The notes beneath the pieces are model-generated. The model did no database searches. It saw only the letters and a program-made list of their open reading frames with translations, and had not been told where the DNA came from. From positions 213,395 through 277,394 of the forward strand of contig PAQF01000026.1 of assembly GCA_002709695.1 (NCBI GenBank): a stretch of DNA of 64,000 nt, written 5' to 3'. This stretch comes from Candidatus Poribacteria bacterium. Its GTDB lineage: Bacteria; Poribacteria; WGA-4E; UBA9662. A program made the translations under genes and the position numbers. Positions 55,737-64,000 of this stretch are shown piece by piece; positions within the stretch are counted from its first letter, which is position 1, and the number at the start of each line of letters is the position of its first letter.

Positions 55737-56855
55737 ATGAATGACTTTGCCTTTACCGGAGGACGACCAGATCCAGATACTTTTCCAACTGAAAAATTAA
55801 TTGAGGCTAGCGCCAAAGCGCTACAAAATCTCGGAGGTAACCTCGTTAACTATCCAGGGGATAATGGCTATCAGGGTTTGCGCGAAGTATGCTCACTTCG
55901 ATTCAAACGTCGAGAGGGCGTGCCGTTGCCTATAGATCAGATATCAATCACATCAGGATCCATGCAATCGCTCGATCTCATTCTACGCAATCTTCTTGAA
56001 CCTGGTGATATTGTGCTAACTGAAGAGTTAGTATACAGTGGAACACTGGGGCTTTTACGTCACCTCAACACTAATATTATTGGTGTACCTCTCGATTATG
56101 TTGAAGGACTTGATCCCGACGCGTTGGAAGACATTCTCATTGATTTTCATCACAAAAATATAAAACCAAAGTTAATTTATGTTACACCAAACCACCAGAA
56201 CCCAACGGGAGCGATATTAACACTTGAACGCAGAAAACGCTTGATTGAATTAGCAGAAAAATTTGACCTAATTATTGTTGAAGACGATTGTTACGGTGAT
56301 ATTGATTTCACACCTGAACCGATTCCTGACAGCTTATTCAAACTTGATCAATCCAATCGTGTTATATACGTGGCAACTTTTTCAAAAATATTGGGTGCAG
56401 GCGTCAGACTTGGTTATTTTGTCGCCAAGCCGCCATATGATAACATCATTTCTAATGACCGGTGGGATCTTGGAACTAGCGCCTTATCAAGCGCTATTGT
56501 AGCAGAATTCTTCCGTGACAACCTTGATCAACACCTGGCAATAACAAACGCCGTCGTTGGAGCTAAGTGCCGAGCTGTCACCAAAACGCTGGAGGAACAT
56601 GTAAGCGATATTTGCACATGGACAAAACCTCGCGGTGGCCTCTTCCTGTGGGTTGATTTGCCTGAACAAACCAATATGCAGAAAATGCAAACTCTTGCCG
56701 CAGAAAAAGGCGTCCATTTCAGTACAGGAAATGCTTTTCATGCAACAGGTAAGCCAATCAAAGCAATCCGAATCGCTTATGCTTATTGTGCTCTGGATCA
56801 TGTAGCTGATGGTATCCGACACCTCTGCCATGCTATTCGTACAGCACAAAACTAA
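55737..56855 (+). CDS. Class I/II PLP-dependent aminotransferase (2-aminoadipate transaminase-like)
   Basis: A 372-residue fold-type I aminotransferase. Visible residues: N155 in HQNPTG, the D/Y pair in EDDCYGDI and the PLP lysine K217 in TFSKILGAGVRLGY. It resembles the catalytic domain of MocR regulators and LysN-type 2-aminoadipate transaminases, but it has no winged-helix DNA-binding domain. It starts 15 bases after the RMDN-like gene with TTGGAGGAAAC as ribosome binding site, so the two may be co-transcribed. The substrate is not determined. Confidence 0.9.
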   Translation: MNDFAFTGGRPDPDTFPTEKLIEASAKALQNLGGNLVNYPGDNGYQGLREVCSLRFKRREGVPLPIDQISITSGSMQSLDLILRNLLEPGDIVLTEELVYSGTLGLLRHLNTNIIGVPLDYVEGLDPDALEDILIDFHHKNIKPKLIYVTPNHQNPTGAILTLERRKRLIELAEKFDLIIVEDDCYGDIDFTPEPIPDSLFKLDQSNRVIYVATFSKILGAGVRLGYFVAKPPYDNIISNDRWDLGTSALSSAIVAEFFRDNLDQHLAITNAVVGAKCRAVTKTLEEHVSDICTWTKPRGGLFLWVDLPEQTNMQKMQTLAAEKGVHFSTGNAFHATGKPIKAIRIAYAYCALDHVADGIRHLCHAIRTAQN

Positions 56856-56901
56856 ATCATGAAATATTCTTCTACCACGTCAAACAAAAGGGAGGTAAGT
56901 T

Positions 56902-58278
56902 TTGAGAAATGTAATCTTGATCTCACTCGATACCCTACGGGCATCAAGCATGAGTTGTTATGGCCATAAAAACTTGACAACTCCACATCTCGACCAACTG
57001 ACATCCAACGCTACTCTATTTGAAACATGTATTAGTCCCCATATTCCAACTCACCCTGCTCATACTACTATGCTAACAGGCAAAGATGTCCTAACACACC
57101 AAATCATCACTCAAGGAGGCAATCTCAACCTCGATTTAAGCATAAAAACAATTGCGGAGTTGCTTAGTGAAGTTGGCTATTTTACTGTTGCTGCTGATAA
57201 CCTTGGAAGATGGTTTAATCGTGGTTTTGCAAAAGAACATTACCAAGGATATAGCTGGGAAACAAAATACCAGAATGCGCGAAAAGCTGAAGCTGTCAAC
57301 AATACTGCTATGAACATGATTGATCTCGCAGTAGCGAGGAATCAACCTTTCTTCGCCTTTCTGCATTATTGGGATCCACATACTCCTTACTTACCTCCTT
57401 TGCCATTCGAACGCATGTTTTATACAGGAGATGAATGTGATCCAAATAACCATAGTATGGATCCTGTGTACGATTGTGAACCGTTTAAATACTACTTTAT
57501 GCAGTGGATGTGTAAACCGGACCCGAGTGACCCTGATAACATTCAAAAAAAACGTCTTTGGACTGATATCCACTACGTTAATTCCCAGTATGATGCTTCA
57601 ATTGCCTATATGGACGCTTGTTTGTCAACACTCTTTCAATACCTTGAGAACCAAAGGATTCTTGACGACACATTATTAATTATAACAGCAGATCATGGTG
57701 AAGAACTTGATGAGCATAAACTATGGTACGATCATCACGGTTTATACCAGACTAATTGTCACGTGCCGCTAATTGTCCACTGTCCGGATGCTGTCCAGCC
57801 TCAACGTTTGAATGGAATTGTCACTCTCAAAGACATTGTTCCTACGATTTTAGACTATACAGGAAAATCCGATCTCATAGAACGCGAAAAAATAGAGGGT
57901 AAAAGTCTTCGGAAGATAATTGAAAGTACAAGTCATCAGGGAACAACAGACGCTGTCTATCTAACCGAATGCGGTTGGATGAAAAAACGAGGTTGGCAGA
58001 CAGCATCTTGGAAACTTATCTTGGAAACAGGGGACACACCCAAAGTTTACAATACACCGGATATTGAACTCTACAATTTGGATGATGATCCCGAAGAACT
58101 TTACAATTTGGCTGAAGACAGTCCTCAGAAAGTGAAAGAGCTAAAGGCAGAAATGGAAGTTTTTCTAGCACAACGCTTGGCTAATACAGGTTTACCAGAT
58201 CCAACTATACAACAAGACATCACCATGCGTCGCCTTGGCAACAAGGAACTGGCCGCGCCAAGGAATTTGAACTCTTAA
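56902..58278 (+). CDS. Sulfatase-like hydrolase with Thr at the formylglycine position
   Basis: A 458-residue alkaline-phosphatase-superfamily protein of the sulfatase fold. N-terminal ILISLDTLRA supplies the metal Asp, and ITADHGEEL and a YDHHGLY stretch supply further ligands. Where sulfatases have C/S-x-P-x-R, this protein has T50-H-P-A-H54 in front of TTMLTG. It therefore lacks the residue converted to formylglycine and may use Thr50 as a nucleophile, as phosphotransferase-like members do. The TTG at 56902 follows GGGAGG. No signal peptide is seen. The FucU-like gene starts 20 bases downstream, suggesting sugar ester metabolism. Confidence 0.85.
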   Translation: MRNVILISLDTLRASSMSCYGHKNLTTPHLDQLTSNATLFETCISPHIPTHPAHTTMLTGKDVLTHQIITQGGNLNLDLSIKTIAELLSEVGYFTVAADNLGRWFNRGFAKEHYQGYSWETKYQNARKAEAVNNTAMNMIDLAVARNQPFFAFLHYWDPHTPYLPPLPFERMFYTGDECDPNNHSMDPVYDCEPFKYYFMQWMCKPDPSDPDNIQKKRLWTDIHYVNSQYDASIAYMDACLSTLFQYLENQRILDDTLLIITADHGEELDEHKLWYDHHGLYQTNCHVPLIVHCPDAVQPQRLNGIVTLKDIVPTILDYTGKSDLIEREKIEGKSLRKIIESTSHQGTTDAVYLTECGWMKKRGWQTASWKLILETGDTPKVYNTPDIELYNLDDDPEELYNLAEDSPQKVKELKAEMEVFLAQRLANTGLPDPTIQQDITMRRLGNKELAAPRNLNS

Positions 58279-58298
58279 CAAAATAAGGGGAGAAGGTA

Positions 58299-58733
58299 AT
58301 GTTAAAAAATATTCCTGAAGTTATATCACCAGATCTCATGCATGCTGTAATGAGCATGGGACACGGGGACGAGATAGTATTGGCCGACGGCAATTTCCCA
58401 GCTGCGAGTAATGCCAAACGCCTAGTTCGTGCTGACGGCCTCGACGTGTGCACTTTACTCGAAGCTATTATACAATTCTTCCCAATTGATACTTTTGTAG
58501 AAGACCACGCAGTTGTCATGGCAACCGTTGAACCAGAAGAACCAGCCCCACAAATCTGGGAAGAATTCAGCCAAATCCTAGCAGTAGAGGAAGAACAGAT
58601 CAAACTAACGCCAATTGAACGCCATGCGTTCTATGCCCGTGCCAGAAAGGCCTATGCCGTGGTTGCAACTAGCGAAACTGCAATTTATGCAAATCTAATT
58701 CTAAAGAAAGGCGTGGTCTTAAGCCACCAGTAG
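58299..58733 (+). CDS. RbsD/FucU family mutarotase
   Basis: A 144-residue pyranase/mutarotase-type protein of the RbsD/FucU family that interconverts sugar anomers. The conserved MGHGDEIVLADGNFPA at about residues 19-34 holds the catalytic His and Asp, and FYARARKAYAVVATSE near the C-terminus is the FucU-type Tyr/Arg block, including the final AIYANLIL. It is more FucU-like (fucose) than RbsD-like. GGGGAGAAGG lies before the ATG. It follows the sulfatase-like gene and is convergent with a TIM-barrel isomerase-like gene. Confidence 0.9.
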   Translation: MLKNIPEVISPDLMHAVMSMGHGDEIVLADGNFPAASNAKRLVRADGLDVCTLLEAIIQFFPIDTFVEDHAVVMATVEPEEPAPQIWEEFSQILAVEEEQIKLTPIERHAFYARARKAYAVVATSETAIYANLILKKGVVLSHQ

Positions 58734-58764
58734 AAAACCACATCCATACCCAGAAATTAGAGAA

Positions 58765-59634
58765 TTAATCTAAGATACAGTTACTTAGATATATACCACA
58801 ACGGGTGAACCCTTCGAGTCGCCGATTACCACTAAAGACAGCATCTTCGTGTTCAATAACAACGGAGCCGTCAAAACCGTGTTCATGTACTAGAGCAAAA
58901 AACTGTGGCCAATTGAAATCAGCAAAACCAGGCAATCGATATCGCCACCAACCGCCACGGCGAAATACACCAACCCGTTTTAAGCGCTCTTCAAAAATCT
59001 CGGTATCCTTGGCATGCAGGATATTCACTCGATCCGAAAATTCTTCGAAAGCCTCGAACGAATCGATTCCTTGCCAGATAAGATGAGAGGGATCGAATTC
59101 TAGACCAATTGCTTTTGACGGCACAGCATCAAACATTAGCCCCCACGCTTCAGGAGTAACAGAAAGATTCCCTCCATCACTGAATGGTCCTCCACCACCA
59201 GGCCAATTTTCAAAGCCAATTAGTACCCCTTTCTCCTCAGCCAAATTTCCGATCGGCGTATAGACTTCTTTATAACGGGCAACGTTATCTTCAAGACCAA
59301 TGCTTGGGTCATATCCCATCGGCCCAGCACCTGCCAGAACAACATTATCTCCCATTGCCCGACAGACATCAAAAACCTTGCTGAAATGATCCAAATACGC
59401 TGACAACTCTGCTGACGGTGTACGAATTGAAAGCCAATTGGTTAAAAAAGACGAAATGCCCAATCCATTCGCATTCAATAACTTCAGGGCAGATTCCCGA
59501 GCAACGTGTGCTTCGTCTGTATCTCCCACCCATTCAGCTGGCGGCCCCGAAAATTCCAAACATTCAAAATTCGGATCGTCCCCAGCAAATTGTACAATCT
59601 CCTCTGAGTAAGGGGTCAAAAAACCTAATTTCAT
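58765..59634 (-). CDS. TIM-barrel sugar phosphate isomerase/epimerase-like protein (paralogue)
   Basis: A 289-residue metal-binding TIM barrel. It shares with the protein at 18780-19670 the start MKLGFLT.YS, LIGFENWPG, GLEFDPSHLIWQ, ILHAKDTEIFE and VIEHEDAVFSGNRRLEG, so the two are close paralogues over their entire length. The ATG at 59634 is chosen over the open-frame start at 59664 because AAAGGAT precedes it and the N-terminus then matches the paralogue. The sugar is unknown; a FucU-type mutarotase is the convergent neighbour. Confidence 0.88.
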   Translation of the reverse strand: MKLGFLTPYSEEIVQFAGDDPNFECLEFSGPPAEWVGDTDEAHVARESALKLLNANGLGISSFLTNWLSIRTPSAELSAYLDHFSKVFDVCRAMGDNVVLAGAGPMGYDPSIGLEDNVARYKEVYTPIGNLAEEKGVLIGFENWPGGGGPFSDGGNLSVTPEAWGLMFDAVPSKAIGLEFDPSHLIWQGIDSFEAFEEFSDRVNILHAKDTEIFEERLKRVGVFRRGGWWRYRLPGFADFNWPQFFALVHEHGFDGSVVIEHEDAVFSGNRRLEGFTRCGIYLSNCILD

Positions 59635-59703
59635 GCTGTTATCCTTTCCAATAAATAGACACAAAAATGATCTTATAGTAACAAATCCGTTTTACTGACC
59701 AGC

Positions 59704-62433
59704 TTAGAAAGATTGCGTAATTTGCATCAAGGCCAACCGACCAATCTCCGGTGCACCAACAAACTCCTGGTGCTGATTATTCAGAAGATTTTGTATGGTC
59801 AATGAAAGTCTGGGAGGCGTTGACAAAAATGCAGGCAAATCGTAAGCAAAATTCACGTCAACGAGTTGATATGGATCTACTTCTCCAATGTACACACCAG
59901 AATTAACCGGAAATCCAGCTATGTAACGGAACTGCAGTTGCGAACTCAAACCCAGATCAGCATCAATATACTTCACACCCAAACCAAACTTGTTTTTGGG
60001 TGCATTCAACGGAATCGTTTTTCCATCCGACTCAAATTGGTCATCACTGACAAATGAGAGACTCCCGTTTAAAATAACATCTTCGGTCAGAAAAAAATCG
60101 AGTCGTGCGTCAGCACCATAAAGCGAAATATCACCATAGTTTCGATAGGTTAGCATAATCGCATTTGGATCATGCACACCTTCTGGAGTAACCGTACCGA
60201 ATGGAATTTGTGAAGCCCCATTTTGGGCTGTTCCATTTGCAAATATCAGAGCTAATTCATCATAGGATGCTCCATTGCCAAATTTTTGGACGGGATTGTC
60301 CGGGAACAAATCCTTCATGGCAACAGGAGTACCATCCTCGTTCTGACCAATAACGAGATTAGGGTCATCCAACACCATTGCCACTTGGACTAACGGGGCA
60401 TTTTCCGGTTTGTCTAATTCAGCTTTAATTTGCTTCAACAGGGCCGCAATCAGAGTTTGCTGTTCAAGAAAAACACTAGGCGTTTCAATTTCTAGAGGTC
60501 CAACAAAGTCTCTGATTTTAGTTTGATAGATGTCTACACTCAATGCTAGTCTATTGGCCAGAACCCCTTTATAACCTAATTCCGAAGTCTGAGTTATCGT
60601 TGGCTTAATCGGTTCAACATCAATTGGGTTGACAGCATCATCAAACTTTAACGAAGTTGGATTTAAAGTCCGCATCACATTTTTCAAACCCCCTAGCTGT
60701 TCTGGAATAGCTGATTGGAAAGCTTGAGATAAAGCACTAACCTGCAACTTAACAAGCGCATCAGGCAAGCCCTGCCCCTTAAGCTGACGTCCAACAAGAC
60801 CTTCAACCATTGGCAGAAAAGCATTCATTACCGCACCTCTTCCAACTCCCCACATGACATTTGTCATTATTGGGTCATGCATGTCAAAATACGTATCAGG
60901 TTCCTTTTTTAACATAGCCGAATAGGGTGAACGGAACTTTGGAGGTGCATCACTGGATTGAAATCTAAAACCGTCTCTTGATCCTTGTGCGCGAACATCG
61001 ATCTTCGGATTAAATCCTAGGGCAGGTTCTAAGGTCTTTCCAATTCCACCTAGATCCTCTTGCACCATAAGATCCAAGAAAATGGTATTGGAAGTAGGTG
61101 TGCTAAAAGCACGATTATAGGTAGCCCTCAGGTTATGGTTAATTGCTGGTGTATACACCAGTGCCGCACGGGGTGAAAAAACGAGATCGTCCAAATGGCT
61201 ATGCTGATCCATACGAGCTGCAGCCAAAAATTTCAGATTAGCAGGCAGGTTGGTTTCCGACTGCAGATATACACCAAGCTCATTGATATTATCATCGTCT
61301 TCATTGATCCCGGTGATAGTCCCCTCTGTATCCGGCCTTGTCAGCAAAAGATCCAAGCCGTAGGTAAATCGCTGGTCATTGCCGACAGACAAACCATGTT
61401 GGACCTGACCAACAAAAAGCTTCGATTTGTCGACAATCGGATTACCTGTTCGTAGGAGAAAAGTGTCGCCAGCATCACTCTGATTAATAAAAACTTGCGC
61501 AAACAGGTCTCTGTAGTTTAGGCGGCCCTGAGCGTAGCTATAAGTCCATCCTTTGCCTTGTCCTGCCCCAATTCCAGTAAGCTCAATCTGATTAATGCTC
61601 GAGAACCCGCTACTCAAGATCGCCTTTAGCTCATCCGTAACCTTAAAGTCAAGCCGCGCTTCACCTGTCAAACGATCAACGTTGAAATCACGTGTTTTAC
61701 CAGAGCTTTTGAGATATGTTTCCTCCGCTGAATCTTCAGATTCCCAATCATTACCACGGTAATACTGACCTGAGATTTTGTAGCCAATACGATCATCAAA
61801 ACTGCCTGCGTGTCGCAAAGCCCCAGTAAGAACACTACGCTCACCTGATCCAAGCGTGACTGTAGTTCCTTCAGAACCAAACGGTGATTTTGTCAGAATA
61901 TGCATCACACCATTAGCACTATTAGGTCCATATAAAGCTGAACCCGGGCCAGATACCACTTCGATACGCTCAATATCCAAGTTTGAGGTCGGAAGCAGGC
62001 TATAAGTATTAGAACGAAGTGACGGAACTCGAGCTATACGATTATCTACAAGAGAAAGCAAAGAACCAGAAAAGATGTTATTAAACCCTCGAACCACTAC
62101 ATTAGATTGGGTCAGGCCGGAAGTAACCACGTCAACTACCGACATTGCTTTCAGGTGATCAGTAACCGTACTAGCGACCTTGTCTCGCACTGCCGAACCA
62201 TCAAGGGTCGAAACCGCAGCTGGTGCTTCAAGCACCTTTTCCGGTTTTCGCGAAGCGGTTACAGAGACCTCTTCCAAGTCAAAGCTAGTTTTTGCTTTAT
62301 CATCTGTCTCGGCAACTTTCTCACTATCTTCAACAGTAGTATCTGTATCAGACGATTCTGCCGAAAAGGCTTCTCCAACGAGAAACAGGAAAAAAACTCC
62401 GATCAATAGTAAAAAGATACCAAATCGATTCAT
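59704..62433 (-). CDS. TonB-dependent outer membrane receptor
   Basis: A 909-residue outer membrane protein. Residues 1-24 are a signal peptide (FLLLIGVFFLFLVGEAFSA). A plug domain spans roughly 50-190 with SFDLEEVSVTASRKPEKVLE near a TonB-box-like place, VVVRGFNN and RIEVVSGPGSALYGPNSANGV. A long beta barrel follows and ends in the aromatic ...ITQSF, as required for barrel assembly. Two large non-barrel insertions, roughly residues 455-590 and 635-735, probably form extracellular loops. The ligand is unknown. AGAGAGG precedes the ATG. It shows the organism has an outer membrane. Confidence 0.95.
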   Translation of the reverse strand: MNRFGIFLLLIGVFFLFLVGEAFSAESSDTDTTVEDSEKVAETDDKAKTSFDLEEVSVTASRKPEKVLEAPAAVSTLDGSAVRDKVASTVTDHLKAMSVVDVVTSGLTQSNVVVRGFNNIFSGSLLSLVDNRIARVPSLRSNTYSLLPTSNLDIERIEVVSGPGSALYGPNSANGVMHILTKSPFGSEGTTVTLGSGERSVLTGALRHAGSFDDRIGYKISGQYYRGNDWESEDSAEETYLKSSGKTRDFNVDRLTGEARLDFKVTDELKAILSSGFSSINQIELTGIGAGQGKGWTYSYAQGRLNYRDLFAQVFINQSDAGDTFLLRTGNPIVDKSKLFVGQVQHGLSVGNDQRFTYGLDLLLTRPDTEGTITGINEDDDNINELGVYLQSETNLPANLKFLAAARMDQHSHLDDLVFSPRAALVYTPAINHNLRATYNRAFSTPTSNTIFLDLMVQEDLGGIGKTLEPALGFNPKIDVRAQGSRDGFRFQSSDAPPKFRSPYSAMLKKEPDTYFDMHDPIMTNVMWGVGRGAVMNAFLPMVEGLVGRQLKGQGLPDALVKLQVSALSQAFQSAIPEQLGGLKNVMRTLNPTSLKFDDAVNPIDVEPIKPTITQTSELGYKGVLANRLALSVDIYQTKIRDFVGPLEIETPSVFLEQQTLIAALLKQIKAELDKPENAPLVQVAMVLDDPNLVIGQNEDGTPVAMKDLFPDNPVQKFGNGASYDELALIFANGTAQNGASQIPFGTVTPEGVHDPNAIMLTYRNYGDISLYGADARLDFFLTEDVILNGSLSFVSDDQFESDGKTIPLNAPKNKFGLGVKYIDADLGLSSQLQFRYIAGFPVNSGVYIGEVDPYQLVDVNFAYDLPAFLSTPPRLSLTIQNLLNNQHQEFVGAPEIGRLALMQITQSF

Positions 62434-62512
62434 CAGCTAAACCTCTCTTTAATTTTCATTTAAGTTTCCTTTGATCATTTTAGATCTTTTATCTCTCCGC
62501 TTTTGCAAATTC

Positions 62513-64000
62513 TCAATTACCTTCTGTTGGACTCATTTCCCCTGATTGGTAACGCTCCCAATAGTCCCTAACTTTTTTTAGAACCTTAGGGGCTAGGATA
62601 ATACTACCCACAATGTTGGGAAAAGCCATAGAAAAGATCATGGCATCCGAAAAATCCAAGACATCACTCAATTTACTGACAGCCCCTACAACAATAAAAA
62701 CGACAAAAATCATTCTAAACAAGACAACTGTTTTGAGACCATATCCTTCTTCTCCAATATGATCTAGCAAGTAAATCCATCCTCTTTCTCCGTAGTAACA
62801 CCAAGAAATCATGGTTGAATAAGCAAAGAGTCCTATGCAAAGGGTCAAAATATATGGGAACCAGCCAATAACACTTCCGAACGCTTCTGTTGTCAGGGTA
62901 ACTCCAGCAGACTGAGGTATGCTGGGATCGTTCCACATACCTGTAATGATAACTACCATAGCAGTCATGGAACAGACTACAATAGTATCAATGAACGGAC
63001 CAATCATACCTACAATGCCTTCCCGGACAGGTTCTTCCGTCTTAGCTGCAGCATGAGCGATAGCGGCACTACCAAGTCCAGCCTCGTTGGAAAAAGCAGC
63101 ACGTCTCACTCCCATAACAAGCACACCAAAGAAACCTCCATAGTAAGCATTTTTAGTAAAAGCCATAGTAAAAATCAGACGGATCGTTTCAGGAACCTGA
63201 CTAATATGGGTCAGGATAATAAAGATCGAAGCTAACACATAAATACCACACATAAAGGGAACGATCTTAGAAGTAGCTGCTCCAATACGTTTAATTCCTC
63301 CAATAATTACAACACCTACTCCAATTGCCAGTATAATCCCAATCACCCAGTTCCAAGTTCCAGTGTCAGAAATTTCAAAAGTGCTTGCAAATGCCTCGGC
63401 CGTTTGATTGGCCTGAAACATATTTCCTCCACCAATCGCTCCACCCATAATCATCAGTGCATACATAACCGCTAGTACTTTACCTAAAACTTTTAAACCT
63501 TCATACCCACTTTCACTCAAACCAATGTCGAGATAATACATTGGCCCCCCTGAGACTGTTCCATCAGCATTAATCTTTCGATACATTTGAGACAAGGTAC
63601 AACTACTAAATTTCGCGGTCATGCCAAACACTGCGGCAATCAGCATCCAAAAAACGGCACCAGGACCCCCAAGTTGGATAGCAACAGCAACACCAGCAAT
63701 ATTACCTAGACCAACTGTGGCGGAAAGCGCACTTGTTAAAGCACGGAAATGAGAGATTTCCCCGGTATCTTCCGGCTTATCATGTTTCCCTCGAACAACG
63801 TCAATGGCATGCTTAAAGCCGCGGATATTAATCCATCGATACCAAAAAGTGAAAAAGACAGCCCCTAAAACCAATATCAACACAATAAACGGAACTTGGA
63901 TGGTCTTCTGCTTTACTGTTCCAGAATCATCTAGAACAGGATTTCCATCCCGATCCACTTCATCGATCTGCATAGAGCCACGTGTAACGTCGAAAAACAG
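62513..64000 (-). CDS. Sodium:alanine/amino acid symporter (AGCS family), 5' end beyond window
   Basis: A Na+-coupled amino acid symporter of the AGCS family in the inner membrane. About ten hydrophobic segments are visible with family blocks LSATVGLGNIAGVAVAI, GTVSGGPMYYLDIG and RRAAFSNEAGLGSAAIAHA. An ATG at 63973 gives 486 residues. The frame stays open upstream to the window edge (reading LFFDVTRGSMQ), and the usual AGCS N-terminus resembles that upstream text, so the gene very probably begins outside. The C-terminus is complete. The likely substrates are alanine, glycine or similar. Confidence 0.93.
   Translation of the reverse strand: MFFDVTRGSMQIDEVDRDGNPVLDDSGTVKQKTIQVPFIVLILVLGAVFFTFWYRWINIRGFKHAIDVVRGKHDKPEDTGEISHFRALTSALSATVGLGNIAGVAVAIQLGGPGAVFWMLIAAVFGMTAKFSSCTLSQMYRKINADGTVSGGPMYYLDIGLSESGYEGLKVLGKVLAVMYALMIMGGAIGGGNMFQANQTAEAFASTFEISDTGTWNWVIGIILAIGVGVVIIGGIKRIGAATSKIVPFMCGIYVLASIFIILTHISQVPETIRLIFTMAFTKNAYYGGFFGVLVMGVRRAAFSNEAGLGSAAIAHAAAKTEEPVREGIVGMIGPFIDTIVVCSMTAMVVIITGMWNDPSIPQSAGVTLTTEAFGSVIGWFPYILTLCIGLFAYSTMISWCYYGERGWIYLLDHIGEEGYGLKTVVLFRMIFVVFIVVGAVSKLSDVLDFSDAMIFSMAFPNIVGSIILAPKVLKKVRDYWERYQSGEMSPTEGN

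Noticed and set aside
55737..56855. MocR-type transcription factor
   Set aside because: The aminotransferase domain is of that type but there is no N-terminal winged-helix domain, and the start right behind a good ribosome binding site excludes one.
1..64000. CRISPR arrays, insertion sequences, prophage or rRNA genes
   Set aside because: No regularly spaced repeats, transposase or integrase motifs, terminal inverted repeats or rRNA-like conserved blocks were seen on either strand.

Overview
The window is bacterial chromosomal DNA, AT-rich by eye, from a Gram-negative-type (diderm) organism. The evidence for an outer membrane is a full-length TonB-dependent receptor and a lipoprotein signal peptidase followed by a predicted lipoprotein. 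It also carries a complete actinobacterial-style Pup-proteasome operon. Its many Gfo/Idh oxidoreductases, TIM-barrel sugar isomerase-like proteins, a sulfatase-like hydrolase, a PQQ-type beta-propeller, ThuA, creatininase and ceramidase-like proteins recall Poribacteria, Latescibacterota, Planctomycetota and similar lineages. That placement is an impression from gene content, not a phylogenetic result. No rRNA, tRNA, CRISPR array, transposase or phage gene was recognised.

Layout. 1-7.9 kb: accessory catabolic genes (Gfo/Idh oxidoreductase, six-hairpin glycosidase-like protein, a frameshifted aldo/keto reductase, fatty acid desaturase, TIM-barrel isomerase, amidase). 8.4-12.4 kb: a beta-propeller protein, then a tight three-gene operon of a DUF3419/BtaA-like aminocarboxypropyl transferase, a heme-oxygenase-like diiron oxidase and a GNAT-like protein, a candidate small-molecule pathway. 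12.7-19.7 kb: SelO, a decayed DegT aminotransferase, a ceramidase-like protein, an intact DegT aminotransferase and a TIM-barrel protein. 20-22.8 kb: overlapping NagB and PIG-L deacetylase genes and a TPR protein. 22.9-28.6 kb (minus strand): ThuA, dUTPase, PgeF, cell-wall amidase, zinc-ribbon coiled-coil protein, TatC, TatA, MTH1187-type protein and creatininase.

28.8-38.7 kb (plus strand): a compact housekeeping run, yggS-proC-yggT-[IleRS-like]-lspA-lipoprotein-fmt-PASTA-rpe-rsmE-mtaB, mostly with overlapping or nearly overlapping genes. The ileS position between yggT and lspA holds an intact 770-codon frame that is clearly isoleucyl-tRNA-synthetase-derived but has lost the HIGH and KMSKS signatures and the probable editing aspartate. 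38.7-43.8 kb (minus): rpsT, an acidic coiled-coil protein, a decayed zinc alcohol dehydrogenase, an old-yellow-enzyme family oxidoreductase and a formylglycine-generating-enzyme-like lipoprotein.

43.9-53.1 kb (minus): the transcription order is mpa/arc, dop, pup, prcB, prcA, pafA, then ppdK after a 70-base gap. All parts of the pupylation-proteasome pathway are present with expected catalytic residues: ligase, Pup ending directly in Gly-Gly-Glu, depupylase homologue, ATPase with a Tyr-Leu C-terminus, and 20S alpha and beta subunits. 53.1-54.9 kb is the largest gene-free stretch. 54.9-64 kb: an RMDN-like TPR protein, a class I aminotransferase, a sulfatase-like hydrolase with Thr in place of the formylglycine Cys, a FucU/RbsD protein, a second copy of the 18.8-kb TIM-barrel protein, a TonB-dependent receptor and an AGCS sodium:amino acid symporter cut by the window edge.

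Three genes are broken (aldo/keto reductase, DegT aminotransferase, zinc dehydrogenase) and a synthetase paralogue has lost its active site. Together with the long non-coding stretch this suggests ongoing gene decay in accessory regions, although sequencing error could explain the single-base lesion at 4.1 kb.
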